The notes under the pieces were generated by a model. That model was not told the origin of the DNA and did no database searches. It was given only the letters and a program-made list of their open reading frames with translations. Below are positions 45,382 to 55,300 of a stretch of 64,000 nt of DNA, piece by piece (positions within the stretch are counted from its first letter, which is position 1; every line of letters starts with the position of its first letter). The position numbers were made by a program, and so were the translations under genes. The stretch is from Stigmatella ashevillena (GTDB taxonomy: Bacteria; Myxococcota; Myxococcia; Myxococcales; Myxococcaceae): positions 6,070,425 to 6,134,424 of the forward strand of contig NZ_JAQNDM010000002.1 of assembly GCF_028368975.1 (NCBI RefSeq), read 5' to 3'.

Positions 45382-46616
45382 GGCACGGCCGCCAGGTAGC
45401 GAGGACGGTCGAACAGCTCCACCTCGACTTCGTCTCCCTCGGCGAAGTCCGCCCTCCCGGGGGGAAGCACCGCGTAGCCCTCAGCCCCCACGTTCTGGAG
45501 AATCTGGCCCGCGCCCTGGGGCCGCAGCCGCACCCAGGCAAGGCCCTCCCGGTGCTCCACTTGGGCGCTGATCAGATAGGTGAGGCCCGCCTGTTTGTGT
45601 CGGCCTTCCGTGAGCCTCGCCCGCAAGCGCCGCCGCTCCTCGTGCACGCCCTGGAGCTTGAGCAGCACCGGACGCCCGAGCTGATCCCACGCCACGGTGG
45701 CGGCCCCGGGATTGCCGGGCAGGACGATCACCGCCGTGCTCCCCAGCCGTGCCACCGCCACGGGCTTGCCGGGCTTGAGTGCCACCCCATCCACGACGAA
45801 GCGGGCCCCCAGTTCGGTGAGTGCGCTTTTCACCTGGTCCTTGTCTCCCACGGAGGCTCCGCCCGTGGTGACAAGCACATCCGCTTGGGACGCCAGCCGC
45901 GTCACGGCCTCGCGAAGCTCCGTGCGGTCGTCCCGTGCTCGCCCGGTGGAAATCACCTCCGCGCCGGCTTCGCGGGCCAGGGCGGCCACGAGCAGGAGGT
46001 TGCTCTCGTACACTTGATGGGGCTGGGCCGGGTGTCCCGGAGGCACCAGCTCGTCCCCGGTGGCGAGCACGGCCACACGCGGTGCCGGGCGGACGAGCGC
46101 GGTGGGCATCCCCAAGGAGGCGAGCACTCCCAGCACGGAGGGCTCCACACGTTGGCCCGCGGCGAAGAGCGGCGTGCCTTCGCGCACCTCTTCGCCCGCA
46201 CGGCGGATGTCGTGGCCCGGCGGAACGGTGATGAAGAGGGAGACATGCCCGGTTCCCTCGGCCCGCGCGGCCTCCTGGCGGACGACGGCATCGGCTCCGG
46301 GTGGGAGCGGGGCGCCCGTGAAGATGCGCGCGGCCTCGCCCGGTTGGAGTGAGCACGAGGGCAGGGCGCCCGCGTACACCGTATCGACGACGCGCAGGCG
46401 CACGGGGTGGCCCCGGGTGGCCCCGTGGGTTTCCCCGGCGCGCACGGCCCAGCCATCCATGGCGGAGTTGTCGCACCCTGGCAACGAGCGCGTGGCGCTC
46501 ACCGCGGTGGCCAGGAACCGGCCATGGGCGTGCAACAAGGGCACGGCCTCGGCGGGCGCGGGGCAGACGGCGTCGAGCACGGCCTGTCTCGCGGTGGCGA
46601 GGGAGGTCAGGGACAT
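45378..46616 (-). CDS. moeA: Molybdopterin molybdenumtransferase
   Basis: 412 residues. MoeA inserts Mo into adenylated molybdopterin. Motifs: CDNSAMDGWAV, GEAARIFTGAPLPPGADAV, TGDELVPPG, TTGGASVGDKD, and VALKPGKPVAVARL...VLPGNPGAA. First gene of the Mo-cofactor operon; divergent from the AlkD-like gene across 113 bp. Confidence 0.94.
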   Translation of the reverse strand: MSLTSLATARQAVLDAVCPAPAEAVPLLHAHGRFLATAVSATRSLPGCDNSAMDGWAVRAGETHGATRGHPVRLRVVDTVYAGALPSCSLQPGEAARIFTGAPLPPGADAVVRQEAARAEGTGHVSLFITVPPGHDIRRAGEEVREGTPLFAAGQRVEPSVLGVLASLGMPTALVRPAPRVAVLATGDELVPPGHPAQPHQVYESNLLLVAALAREAGAEVISTGRARDDRTELREAVTRLASQADVLVTTGGASVGDKDQVKSALTELGARFVVDGVALKPGKPVAVARLGSTAVIVLPGNPGAATVAWDQLGRPVLLKLQGVHEERRRLRARLTEGRHKQAGLTYLISAQVEHREGLAWVRLRPQGAGQILQNVGAEGYAVLPPGRADFAEGDEVEVELFDRPRYLAAVP

Positions 46617-46729
46617 GGAGGGCGGGAGGCCCGCCGGTCCGACGGGTTCCAGTGCCAGGAATCCTACCTCAAAGGTGGGTGGACCTGCTGGACAGACAAG
46701 GCCTCGGCCGGGAGATATAGGGCGTCTCC

Positions 46730-47434
46730 ATGTCTGCGGAGACCATTCAACGGGAGCTGGCTCAGTCCGCCGATGCGGCGAAGGCCGCCTTTTACCCGCG
46801 CTTCTTCAAGACCGGACCGGGGGAGTACGCCGAGGGAGACCGGTTTCTCGGCGTTACGGTTCCCCTCCAGCGGCGGATCGCCCGGCGCCACCGGGACACG
46901 CCGCTGCCCGAGCTGGCCAAGCTGGTGGGCAGCCCCATTCATGAGCACCGCCTCACGGGTTTTCTCATCCTCATCGGACAGTACCGCCAAGCGGACGAGG
47001 CCGTGCGCGAGCGGCTCCATGCCTTCTGCCTCCGGCACCTCGCGTCGTTGAACAACTGGGACTTGGTGGACACGGTGGCGCCCCATCTGCTCGGGGAGCA
47101 CCTTGTCCTGCACCCGGAGCGCCGGTCCATGTTGTTCGACTGGGTCCGCTCCCCCTCGCTGTGGAAGCGGCGCATCGCCATCATGGCCACCCATGCCTTC
47201 GTTCGGAAAGGAGACTTCGCGGATGCCCTGGCCCTTGCGGAGCGCCTCCTGGGGGATCCAGAAGACCTGATCCACAAGGCGGTGGGCTGGACCCTGCGCG
47301 AGGTGGGGACACGGGCGCTCGCGTTGGAGGAAGCCTTCCTGGAACGCCACGCGGGGCAGATGCCCCGCACCATGCTCCGCTATGCCATCGAGAAGTTTCC
47401 CCCCGCTCGCCGCCGGTACTTCATGGAGCGTTGA
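46730..47434 (+). CDS. AlkD-like DNA glycosylase (HEAT-repeat)
   Basis: 234 residues, all helical. AlkD family: removes 3- and 7-alkylpurines without flipping the base. Diagnostic segments: SLNNWDLVDTVAPHLLG with the active-site Trp and Asp, SLWKRRIAIMATHAFVRKGD with the conserved Arg, HKAVGWTLREVG, and MPRTMLRYAIEKFPP. Only 3 bp separate its stop from the mobA start, so it is co-transcribed with mobA although unrelated in function. Confidence 0.9.
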   Translation: MSAETIQRELAQSADAAKAAFYPRFFKTGPGEYAEGDRFLGVTVPLQRRIARRHRDTPLPELAKLVGSPIHEHRLTGFLILIGQYRQADEAVRERLHAFCLRHLASLNNWDLVDTVAPHLLGEHLVLHPERRSMLFDWVRSPSLWKRRIAIMATHAFVRKGDFADALALAERLLGDPEDLIHKAVGWTLREVGTRALALEEAFLERHAGQMPRTMLRYAIEKFPPARRRYFMER

Positions 47435-47437
47435 GCG

Positions 47438-48061
47438 ATGGGCCCGTATCCCGATGTGACCTGGGCGGTGATTGCCGGAGGCCAGGCCCGGAGGCTGTCG
47501 GGCGTGCCCAAGGGGCTCCTCGAGTTCGAGGGACGTCCGGTGCTGGCGTGGCTGCTCGCGCTGTCTCCGCTGTTCGCCGAGACGCTGTTGGTGGCGAACG
47601 TCCCGGAGCCCTATGCGCGCTTTGGACTGCGCACGGTGGCGGACTCGGTGCCGGACAAGGGCGCTCCGGGGGGGATCCACGCGGCGCTGTGCGCGGCCCG
47701 CACGGAGTGGGTGATGGCGGTGGCCTGTGACATGCCCTTCGTGGCTCCCGCGGCTGTGCGCGTGTTGCTGGAGGCGCGCGGTCCCGAGGTGGACGCGGTG
47801 GCCTTCACGGTGGAGGGCCGGGTGGAGCCGCTCCTGGCGGTCTATCGCGCGTCGCTCGCCGCGCCCTGGGGCGAGGTGCTGAAGCAGGACAATCCCTCCC
47901 TGCGGGGGCTGCTTGCCCAGTGCCGCGCGAGGCTCCTGCCGGAAGAGGCCCTGCGGGCCGTGGACCCGGCGCTGCGCTCCCGGGTGAGCGTGAACACCCC
48001 CGAGGAGTTGGTGCGCTGGGGCCTCACGTGGCCAGGGGGGCCCGGGGCAGGTACACGGTGA
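47438..48061 (+). CDS. mobA: Molybdenum cofactor guanylyltransferase
   Basis: 207 residues. Nucleotidyltransferase fold that joins GMP to molybdopterin. N-terminal loop VIAGGQARRLSGVPKGLLEF (the GG-x-S/R-R-G/L-x-K signature), PDKGAPGGIHAAL, and VACDMPFV with the metal-binding Asp. It completes the Mo-cofactor set with mobB. The last 38 nt overlap the 3' end of the convergent histidine kinase gene. Confidence 0.92.
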   Translation: MGPYPDVTWAVIAGGQARRLSGVPKGLLEFEGRPVLAWLLALSPLFAETLLVANVPEPYARFGLRTVADSVPDKGAPGGIHAALCAARTEWVMAVACDMPFVAPAAVRVLLEARGPEVDAVAFTVEGRVEPLLAVYRASLAAPWGEVLKQDNPSLRGLLAQCRARLLPEEALRAVDPALRSRVSVNTPEELVRWGLTWPGGPGAGTR

Positions 48062-49886
48062 AGCGGGTGCCCTCCTCCTTCGTGGAGCGCACCTCCAGTC
48101 TTCCTCCATGCGCCAGGGCGATCTGCCGGGCGATGAAGAGCCCCAGCCCCAGGCCGGAGGGCTTCGCGTCCTCCGCCTTCGCACCCCGGCGGAAAGGCTC
48201 GAAGAGTTCGGGAAGAATGCTGGCGGGGATGGGCTCGCCTTCGTTGTGCACCTCCAGCCGTACCTGGGGGCCGTCGTCGTACAGGGTCACCGTCACCGGC
48301 GTGTCGTCCGGGCTGTAGTCCAGCGCGTTCTTCGCCAGGTTCCCCACCAGTTGCGCCAGCCGGTCCCCGTCCCACTCGCCCTGGAACTGGCCCTCGCCCT
48401 TCAGCCGCACCTCGCGCTCGGGCCGGGCCACGCGCAGCTCGTCCAGCACGTGGCGGCACAGGGGCCGCAGGTCTCCGGGTTTCCGGGCGATGGGGATGCC
48501 TCCGCCCAGCCGCCCCCGCGTGAAGTCCAGCAGCTCGCCGATCATCCGCCCCATCCGCTCGGTGCTGTGGACGATGCGTCCAGCCGTCTTCATCGCCCGC
48601 GCGGGCAGCCCCTCCTCGCGCACCAGGGCTCCCGCGGACAGGGCGATGGCGTTGAGCGGGTTGCGCAAGTCATGGCTGACGATGCCCAGGAAGCGTTCGC
48701 GGAACTCCGCGGCCCGCCGCAGCTCGCTCTCGCGTTTCTGGTGCTCGGTCAGGTCCGTGACGATCACCACCGCGCTGGCGATGCGCTCTCCCATGCGCAC
48801 GGGCGCCGCCGCGAAGCGCACCCACAGGTCCTTCCCGCTGGGGACATGGCACAGCACCAACTCGTGGGTGAAGGCCTCGCCCGCAAGGGCCCGCGTGAAG
48901 GGCTCGTTCTCGGGCGCCAGGGCCTCGTCGGTGTCCGCCGTCCGGCAGGCCAGCCGCCTTCCCAGTTCCTGCGGCGCCACGTGGCGGATGTCCTCTCCCA
49001 GCAGCTCCCTCGCCCGCGCATTGGCGTGCTTGATGTGCCGGGCGTCGCCCACGTACACCGCGTCCGGGATGCTCTGGAGGATGGCCTCCAGCTTCGCCGC
49101 GTCGCTGGCCACCGCGTCCGCGGATCGCTTGCGCTCGGTGAGGTCCACCACCACGGAGCCCATCAGGAAGGTGCGTCCCTGGGCGTCCTTCACGGGGTAG
49201 CAGCTCACCACCCAGAAGCCCGGCTCTCCGTTCAGGCCCGGCGTGGTGCCTGTCAGCTCGAAGTCGAGCACGGGCTCTCCGGTCTGCAGCACCTTCTGGT
49301 AGAGCGGTTCGAGCACGGAGGCCAGCTCGGGGACGACGTCCCGCAGGGGCCGGCCCAGGCTCTGCTCCACCGGCACGCCGTTGATGGCGGCGATGGTTCG
49401 GTTGAGGTGCACGAAGCGCAGGTCCGGACTCACGAAGCACAGCCCTACCGGAGCGGTGGCCAGCATCGTGTCCAGCAGCACCTGGGCCTCGACCTGTGCA
49501 TCCATCTGGCTTTGCCGCGCGGTGGCTGCTGCGGCCTCCGTCAGCGCTTCCTCCAGCGCCTGATCCAGGAAGTGGTGGAGCACCTTCAGCTCCTGGAAGT
49601 CCACCGTCTCTCCGGCCTCTTCCCACAGGTCGAGGACACAGTCCCGGACGAGGCCGAATCCGGAGCGGAGCTGCGAGGCATCCGCGCCCTTCAAAGGCTG
49701 GCGGGCAGGCGCCTCGCGCGGGGGGAGGGGACGGGACTCGAGCGCGGCCTGAAGCCCATCCAGCAGCCTGGGGAGTGTCTCCATCCATCCGGGAGGAGGC
49801 AGGACCTGGGCCTTGCCCACGACGCGCTGGAGGAGCGCCTCTCTTTCGGAGGAGAGCAGCCGGGCCAGTCCGTTCATGGCCTTCAT
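48024..49886 (-). CDS. PAS-PAS sensor histidine kinase
   Basis: 620 residues starting at ATG 49886 in an ATGA overlap with the response regulator gene. N-terminal helical RsbR-like segment (1-120), PAS (135-255), PAS (270-395), HisKA with His405 in IVSHDLRNPLNA, HATPase (about 500-612) with NALDYSPDD and GLGLGLFIARQI. Cytoplasmic. The preceding response regulator is the obvious partner. Its 3' end overlaps mobA by 38 nt. Confidence 0.9.
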   Translation of the reverse strand: MKAMNGLARLLSSEREALLQRVVGKAQVLPPPGWMETLPRLLDGLQAALESRPLPPREAPARQPLKGADASQLRSGFGLVRDCVLDLWEEAGETVDFQELKVLHHFLDQALEEALTEAAAATARQSQMDAQVEAQVLLDTMLATAPVGLCFVSPDLRFVHLNRTIAAINGVPVEQSLGRPLRDVVPELASVLEPLYQKVLQTGEPVLDFELTGTTPGLNGEPGFWVVSCYPVKDAQGRTFLMGSVVVDLTERKRSADAVASDAAKLEAILQSIPDAVYVGDARHIKHANARARELLGEDIRHVAPQELGRRLACRTADTDEALAPENEPFTRALAGEAFTHELVLCHVPSGKDLWVRFAAAPVRMGERIASAVVIVTDLTEHQKRESELRRAAEFRERFLGIVSHDLRNPLNAIALSAGALVREEGLPARAMKTAGRIVHSTERMGRMIGELLDFTRGRLGGGIPIARKPGDLRPLCRHVLDELRVARPEREVRLKGEGQFQGEWDGDRLAQLVGNLAKNALDYSPDDTPVTVTLYDDGPQVRLEVHNEGEPIPASILPELFEPFRRGAKAEDAKPSGLGLGLFIARQIALAHGGRLEVRSTKEEGTRFTVYLPRAPLAT

Positions 49887-50251
49887 CCACCACAGTGCGC
49901 GGCGACCGTGGCGAACAATTCGCCGATCTCGAACGGCTTCTTGAGGATGCCCTGCGCTCCTGGGAGGGGTTGCTTGCCACTGGCCGTCACGATGATGACG
50001 GGCAGGGAATGGAAGACCGGGTGCTTGCGCAGATGGCGCAGGAAGTCCTCTCCACTCATCACCGGCATCATGAGGTCCAGCAGCACCATGCACGGAGGAT
50101 TCATCTGCTCGATGACCTCCAGTCCCTCCTGGCCGTTGGACGCCACGGAGATCTCAAAGCCCTCGGTCTCGAGGAGCTCGGCCATGGCGGCCCGGATGTC
50201 TTCGTCATCCTCGACGATGAGGATGGTGCCGCGGGAGGTGGGGAGGCTCAC
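49883..50251 (-). CDS. Single-domain response regulator
   Basis: 122 residues, receiver only: acidic pocket IVEDDED, phosphoacceptor Asp in LLDLMMPVMSG, conserved Ser/Thr in VTASG and Lys in KKPFE. No output domain, so it acts by protein interaction, probably on the overlapping histidine kinase or the divergent sigma54 activator. First gene of the pair. Confidence 0.92.
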   Translation of the reverse strand: MSLPTSRGTILIVEDDEDIRAAMAELLETEGFEISVASNGQEGLEVIEQMNPPCMVLLDLMMPVMSGEDFLRHLRKHPVFHSLPVIIVTASGKQPLPGAQGILKKPFEIGELFATVAAHCGG

Positions 50252-50303
50252 AAGAGGATTCTAGACAGCCAGCCCTTCCGGGTAATTTGGATTGCACTTG
50301 CTC

Positions 50304-50318
50304 TGTCGGATTCCGACA
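50304..50318. promoter_or_regulatory. 15-bp perfect palindrome in divergent control region
   Basis: TGTCGGA-T-TCCGACA between the response regulator start (50251, minus) and the sigma54-activator start (plus). Perfect 7-1-7 symmetry; likely operator for a dimeric regulator, possibly the adjacent activator itself. Confidence 0.5.
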
Positions 50319-50416
50319 TCGCGCGCTTGCGGGGGACGCCCCTGACGCGGTCCGGTACACTGCTGGTGACAGGACGGGCGCCCCACGGAATGGATGACTC
50401 CTCGCGCGAAGGCAAC

Positions 50417-52006
50417 ATGGCCGACGTCTCCACGATGGGCGTGAGGGAGCGGGCCAGCGAGCAGCAACGCGCCCGCATCATTCCCGCGCTGACCCTCGTC
50501 TCGCATTCCATGGCCCACCGGGTGGGCGAGCGGCTGCTGCTGGAGCCGCTCACGCTCGGCCGGGAGGTGGCTTTGTCGCGTAACCTGCCGGATTTCCAGC
50601 GCCCTGGCTCGTCGCTGGGATTGCCCCTCGCCGACCCGTTCCTGAGCCGCAAGCCGCTGGTGTTCTCGCCCGCGCCCGAAGAGGGCCTCCGGCTGAACCC
50701 GGGAGAGGGCAGCAAGGTGTCCATTGGGGGCATGCTTCTGTCGGGTCCCTGGGAGTTCACCCGGGAAGAGGTGGCCGCGGGGATTCCCCTGGAGTTGGCG
50801 GGACGCGTGGTGCTGCTGCTGCACCTGGCGGACCTGTCGCTGACGGAGACAGCGGACACGCTGGGGATGGTGGGCGTGGGGGGCGGCGTCCAGCGCGTGC
50901 GCCGCCACATCGAGCAGGTGGCGGACCTGAACGTTCCGGTGCTGGTGCGCGGGGAGACAGGCTCCGGCAAGGAGCTCATCGCCCGCGCCATCCACCAGCG
51001 CAGCAAGCGGCGGGACAAGGCGTTCATCAGCGTGAACCTGGGGGCCATTCCGAAGGAGCTGGCCGCCGCCGAGCTGTTCGGGGCCCACAAGGGGGCGTAC
51101 ACGGGCTCCACGCGGGACCGCGAGGGGTTCTTCCGGGCCGCGCACGAGGGGACACTCTTCCTGGATGAAGTGGGCGAGGCGCCCCCCGAGGTGCAGGTGA
51201 TGCTGCTCCGGGTGCTGGAGACGGGGGAAATCTATCCCGTGGGTGGCCATACGCCGGTGGCGACCGATGTGCGGCTCATCGCGGCGACGGACGCGCAGTT
51301 GGAGGACCGCATCCAGGATGGGCGGTTCAAGGCGCCGCTGCTGCATCGGCTGTCAGGGTATGACCTCCGGGTGCCCGCCTTGCGCGAGCGCCGGGAGGAC
51401 ATCGGGCTGCTGTTCCACCACTTCGCCCGGGAGGTGCTGGAGGAGTTGGGAGAGACGTGGCGGTTGAAGCCGGAGGATGCGTCGGCGGAGCCGTGGTTGC
51501 CGGCCTCGTTGGCTTCCCGGCTGGTGCAATACGCGTGGCCCGGCAACATCCGGCAGCTGCGCAACCTCTCGCGGCAGCTCATCATTGGCAGCCGGGGGCA
51601 TCCCCACTTGAGGCTGGACCCGAGGTTGGAGCAGGAGTTGGAGGCCGAGACGCTGGCCCGGCCGGGCCGACCCGCGGTGTTGTCCCCCACGCCCGAGCCG
51701 AAGACGCCCGCCCGGCGCAAGGCCTCGGACGTGGCCGAGGAGGAGTTGCTGTCTGCTCTGCGGGAGTGCGCGTGGGACCTCAAGGCCACGGCGGACCGGC
51801 TCGGGATTCCCCGTTCTTCCATTTATGACTTGATCGACAAGAGTCCCCACCTTCGGACTGCGGGAGACCTGAGCGTGGAGGAGCTCACCCGCTGCTACAG
51901 GGAGTGCGGCGGGGACCTGGAGGCCATGGCCCGGCGGCTCGAAGTGTCCAAACGGGCGCTGGGCCGCCGCATCAAGGAGCTGGGTCTGGCGTCCCAAGAC
52001 ACGTGA
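50417..52006 (+). CDS. FHA-domain sigma54-dependent activator
   Basis: 529 residues from ATG 50417 (GAAGG 4 nt upstream); an in-frame ATG at 50390 adds nine residues. FHA-type sensor (about 25-120; LTLGREVALSRNL, SRKPLVF), then the AAA+ domain (150-385): Walker A GETGSGKEL, sigma54-contact loop GAYTGS in place of GAFTGA, Walker B GTLFLDEVGE, and arginine-finger region. Two Fis-type HTH units are seen at the C-terminus (DLKATADRLGIPRSSIYDLI and DLEAMARRLEVSKRALGRRI). FHA activators read phosphothreonine, usually from Hanks kinases, so the kinase at 52341 is a candidate input. Confidence 0.9.
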   Translation: MADVSTMGVRERASEQQRARIIPALTLVSHSMAHRVGERLLLEPLTLGREVALSRNLPDFQRPGSSLGLPLADPFLSRKPLVFSPAPEEGLRLNPGEGSKVSIGGMLLSGPWEFTREEVAAGIPLELAGRVVLLLHLADLSLTETADTLGMVGVGGGVQRVRRHIEQVADLNVPVLVRGETGSGKELIARAIHQRSKRRDKAFISVNLGAIPKELAAAELFGAHKGAYTGSTRDREGFFRAAHEGTLFLDEVGEAPPEVQVMLLRVLETGEIYPVGGHTPVATDVRLIAATDAQLEDRIQDGRFKAPLLHRLSGYDLRVPALRERREDIGLLFHHFAREVLEELGETWRLKPEDASAEPWLPASLASRLVQYAWPGNIRQLRNLSRQLIIGSRGHPHLRLDPRLEQELEAETLARPGRPAVLSPTPEPKTPARRKASDVAEEELLSALRECAWDLKATADRLGIPRSSIYDLIDKSPHLRTAGDLSVEELTRCYRECGGDLEAMARRLEVSKRALGRRIKELGLASQDT

Positions 52007-52037
52007 GTCAGGAAAGCAGTGAAAAAGGCAGCGGCGG

Positions 52038-52069
52038 CGACGTGTCGGCGACGCCCGGCCGACACGTCG
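52038..52069 (+). terminator. Strong hairpin after sigma54 activator
   Basis: CGACGTGTCGGC / GCCGACACGTCG, a perfect 12-bp stem with an 8-nt loop, 32 nt after the stop. It is followed at once by G7C8 (52072-52086), a second self-complementary stretch. The combination is likely the transcription end. Confidence 0.7.
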
Positions 52070-52225
52070 ATGGGGGGGCCCCCCCCTTGTTCACAACCCG
52101 ATAGGACGGTCATGCTGGAAACGGCTGCTGACCTTGCGGGTCTCTCTGTTGGCATCGCCGTTGCTGAGACCCCAAGGCGGACGGCCCTTATCGGATCCAC
52201 CCGCCGGACACTTGGAGACATGACC

Positions 52226-52354
52226 ATGGCCAACGAGAAAGAGACCCCGAAGAACCCCACGACGACGACCACCACGACCAGCAAGGGCAGTGGCGCGACG
52301 ACGAACGCGGGTCCGGGCGGCAAGACCGGCGATGTGCCGGTTATCTCGGGTTAG
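52226..52354 (+). CDS. 42-residue Thr-rich small protein
   Basis: Starts at ATG 52226 with GGAGA 7 nt upstream (an ATG at 52220 is in frame). Low-complexity, hydrophilic: an acidic/Lys start (NEKETPKNP), a run of seven Thr, Ser/Gly/Thr, then GPGGKTGDVPVISG. No signal peptide, no Cys. Its last 14 nt overlap the convergent kinase gene. The run of Thr next to a Ser/Thr kinase suggests a phosphoacceptor, but this is speculation. Confidence 0.45.
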   Translation: MANEKETPKNPTTTTTTTSKGSGATTNAGPGGKTGDVPVISG

Positions 52355-55300
52355 GACTCTCTGGAGAGGTTGGATGAGGCTGGGAGGATTCTTTCCAGCC
52401 CGATGCCAGGTTGGGATTTTTCTTCAGCGCCCGGGAGAGATCTTCCCGGCTCCGGGCCAGCCATGCTTGTTGTTCCGCCGCATTGGTTTTCGTACCTGCG
52501 CGCATCAGCCGTAATTGTGATCGCAGCAGCAGAGCACGGGGCCATTCGGGACAGGTGGACAGCACTTCTTCCACCAAGGTAAGGCCGCGCTCCAAGGGCA
52601 GAACGGGGGCATGGCCTGCCTGTGCTTCAAAGGTGGCCCAATCGAACTGGAGCGCACCAAAGGCCAGTCGCGCCTCGAAGGCGTCGGCCATCAGCTCCAG
52701 GGACTTTTCGTAGGCCCGCGCTGCTTCCTGCAGGTCTGCATCCGGTGTGATTCCCTGCCGTACCCGCCAACTCGCTTGGAGTCTGTGCATTAAACCCAGA
52801 TAGAGCCAGGCTCGGGCATGCTTGGGGTTGAGCGCCAAGGCTTCACGAAGGGTCTTCTCGGCACGCTGAAGAAAAGTGCTTGGCGCTTTTCCTTGCCGCA
52901 ACGCTGCGTCCGCCAGCCATGTGAGGCTCTCTCCCAATCCGGCTTGGGAATCCGCCTCGTCCCGGGACAATTCGATGGCTTCCTCAAAGGAAGCGGTAGC
53001 GGAGCGGAGGCTGTCGCTCGGGTCCTGTCCCCGGTCTCGCTGAAACGTGGCGCGCAGCAGGAAGGCCGAGCCGCGGTTGATGTGACCGTAGAGTTGGAGC
53101 GGAGCCAGCCGGATGGCTTCCTCATAAGAGGCTTGGGCCTCCTGAAGCAGCGCAAAAGCATCACCACCGTGCTCCCAGCGCCGCTGGGCTTGGTTGAACA
53201 AGGTGAAGCCCAGCCCATTGTGGAGGTTGGGTGCCTGGGGGTTGATGGCAAGCCCTTTGCGGAACAGAACCAGCGCGGTGTCCAGGTAGTTTGAGCCTTC
53301 GTCCCCGCAGCGGTGCATCTCAGCCCACGCATTGTGGATGTTGCCTCCATAGAAGTAGGGCACCCAGTTCTGGGGGTTGAGTTCCATCGCCCGCTGGAGT
53401 GCTTCCCAGGCTTGCCGCAACAGTTGTTCGCGGTGAGAGCCCACGTCTGGCGAAGCGTTGGCCACCATTCCATCTGCGTACCGGTAGCGGGCCATCCCCA
53501 AGTTGGTCCATGTCCCCGTGGAGAGAGGAGAGATCCGGGTGGCGGTCTGAAGGGACTCGATGGCCAACCGCCAGTGCTCTTCGGAAGAGGCCCCCGTGTC
53601 CTGTTCGTAACTGGCCCAGGTGAAGAAGATGAGTCCGAGCGTCTCGTGGTACTCGGCTTCTTGGACTTCCGTGGGGATATCCAGGAGTGATTGCTGGGCG
53701 CTGAGCAACTGCTCGCGCGGATCCAGTCCCTGGCTTTGGCGGAAACGAGCGGACATGAAGAACAAGCGCCCCAGTTCCAGGCGCGCTTCCCACGCGGTGG
53801 GTTGTTGTTGGAGAACCTCGCGGGTCACGGACAAGGCCGTCTGCAGGGCCATCTCTGGATTCTCTCCGCGGTTGAACTGGACCTCGACCAGCCGCCGATG
53901 GAACCGTGCTTTCAAGATCAAAGACGTCGGCGCATTGGCGGATGCTTGAATGGCGCGCGCCACACCCTCCATTCCGCGCGTGAAGGGAGGCAGTACATCG
54001 CCCTGGCCATATAGGGCCATCAGCATGGCGGTGTATTCGAGCTTCGCCATGGCTTGGTGGACAGAGGGCACACTGCGGCCGATCTCCGCTGCTGCGGCGT
54101 AAGCGCGGCGGCCCTCCTCTAGATCCTTCTTGGCTTCTTCTCCCTCCCCCTGGTTCCAATGACGGGCGGCCCGGGCTTGGAGAATGTCTCCCCGTAGCAG
54201 GGGGGCTTCATGGAACCACGGCAGGCGGTTCCCAATCGCGTCCAGCCGAGCCAGGGCGTCGTCGAAGCGCCCCTCATAAAAGGACAGGAGCGCCGCCACG
54301 TACTCCGTGGAGGGCACGTCTGCGCCCTCGCTCTGGCGCAGATAGGCCAGGGCGGGATCCCGGTATTGCCGCTCCACTTCGAGCCTGCGCGCCTCACGCA
54401 CGGAGGCGTCGCGCAGGCGCTCGGCTTCCAAAAGGCCGTCCTGGTACAAATGCCCCATCACCAGGGCCAGCGCATAGGCGACGCGCGGCTCCCGGTAACC
54501 GCTGCGCCACGCCGCCTCCAGGTGCTGGCGCGCGCTGACTTCATCTCCCAGCGCCAGGGCGCCACGCCCCAAGGCATAGCGGCCCGGCGCCGCCGCCAGC
54601 CCTCCGGCCCGTGCCACCTCGGCCTCCAGGGTGGCGATGTGCTGGCGCAACTCCTGGAGATCCGCCCGCGTGTCGTGCAGCGGTGACAGGCCAGAGTAGC
54701 GGGCCAGGGCTTCAATGTGCTCCACCTGCTCGGTAAAGCGGCGCGCCAGGTACTCACGCCGGGAGGCTTGCCGTTGGGTATAGAACGCCCAGCCGAGCGC
54801 CAGCGCCACCGCCAGCAACGCCACCCCGGACACGCTCACCGCCACCCGGTGCTTGAGGGCCTTCTTGCGCAGCCGGTACCCCAGCCCCATGGGGCGCGCC
54901 AGCACGGGCTCCCCGGCCAGGAACCGGTCCAGATCCTCGGCAAGGGCCCGGGCCGAGTCGTAGCGGGCCGAGCGGTCCTTCTCCAGGCACTTGAGGACGA
55001 TGGCCTCCAGGTCCTTCGGCACGTCCGGGTCCAGCTTGCGCGGCGAGCTGGGTTCCACGGTGGGGATGTTGGTGAGCACCTCCAGGCCGTTGGTGCCTGG
55101 AATGGCATGGTGGCCTGTGAGGAGGTGGTAGAGCGTGGCGCCCAGGCTGTAGACATCCGCGCGCCGGTCCAGCCGGGCCACCTCGCCCCGGGCCTGCTCG
55201 GGCGACATGAAATGCGGGGTGCCCAGCACCGCGCCGGTGGCGGTGTTGCCCATCTCGCTCCACTCGCGCGCCAGGCCAAAGTCCATCACGAAGGGCTTGA

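Noticed and set aside
52072-52086. G7C8 stretch as a separate operator
   Set aside because: Self-complementary homopolymers next to a terminator hairpin are more simply part of the transcript end, and such runs are also prone to sequencing error.
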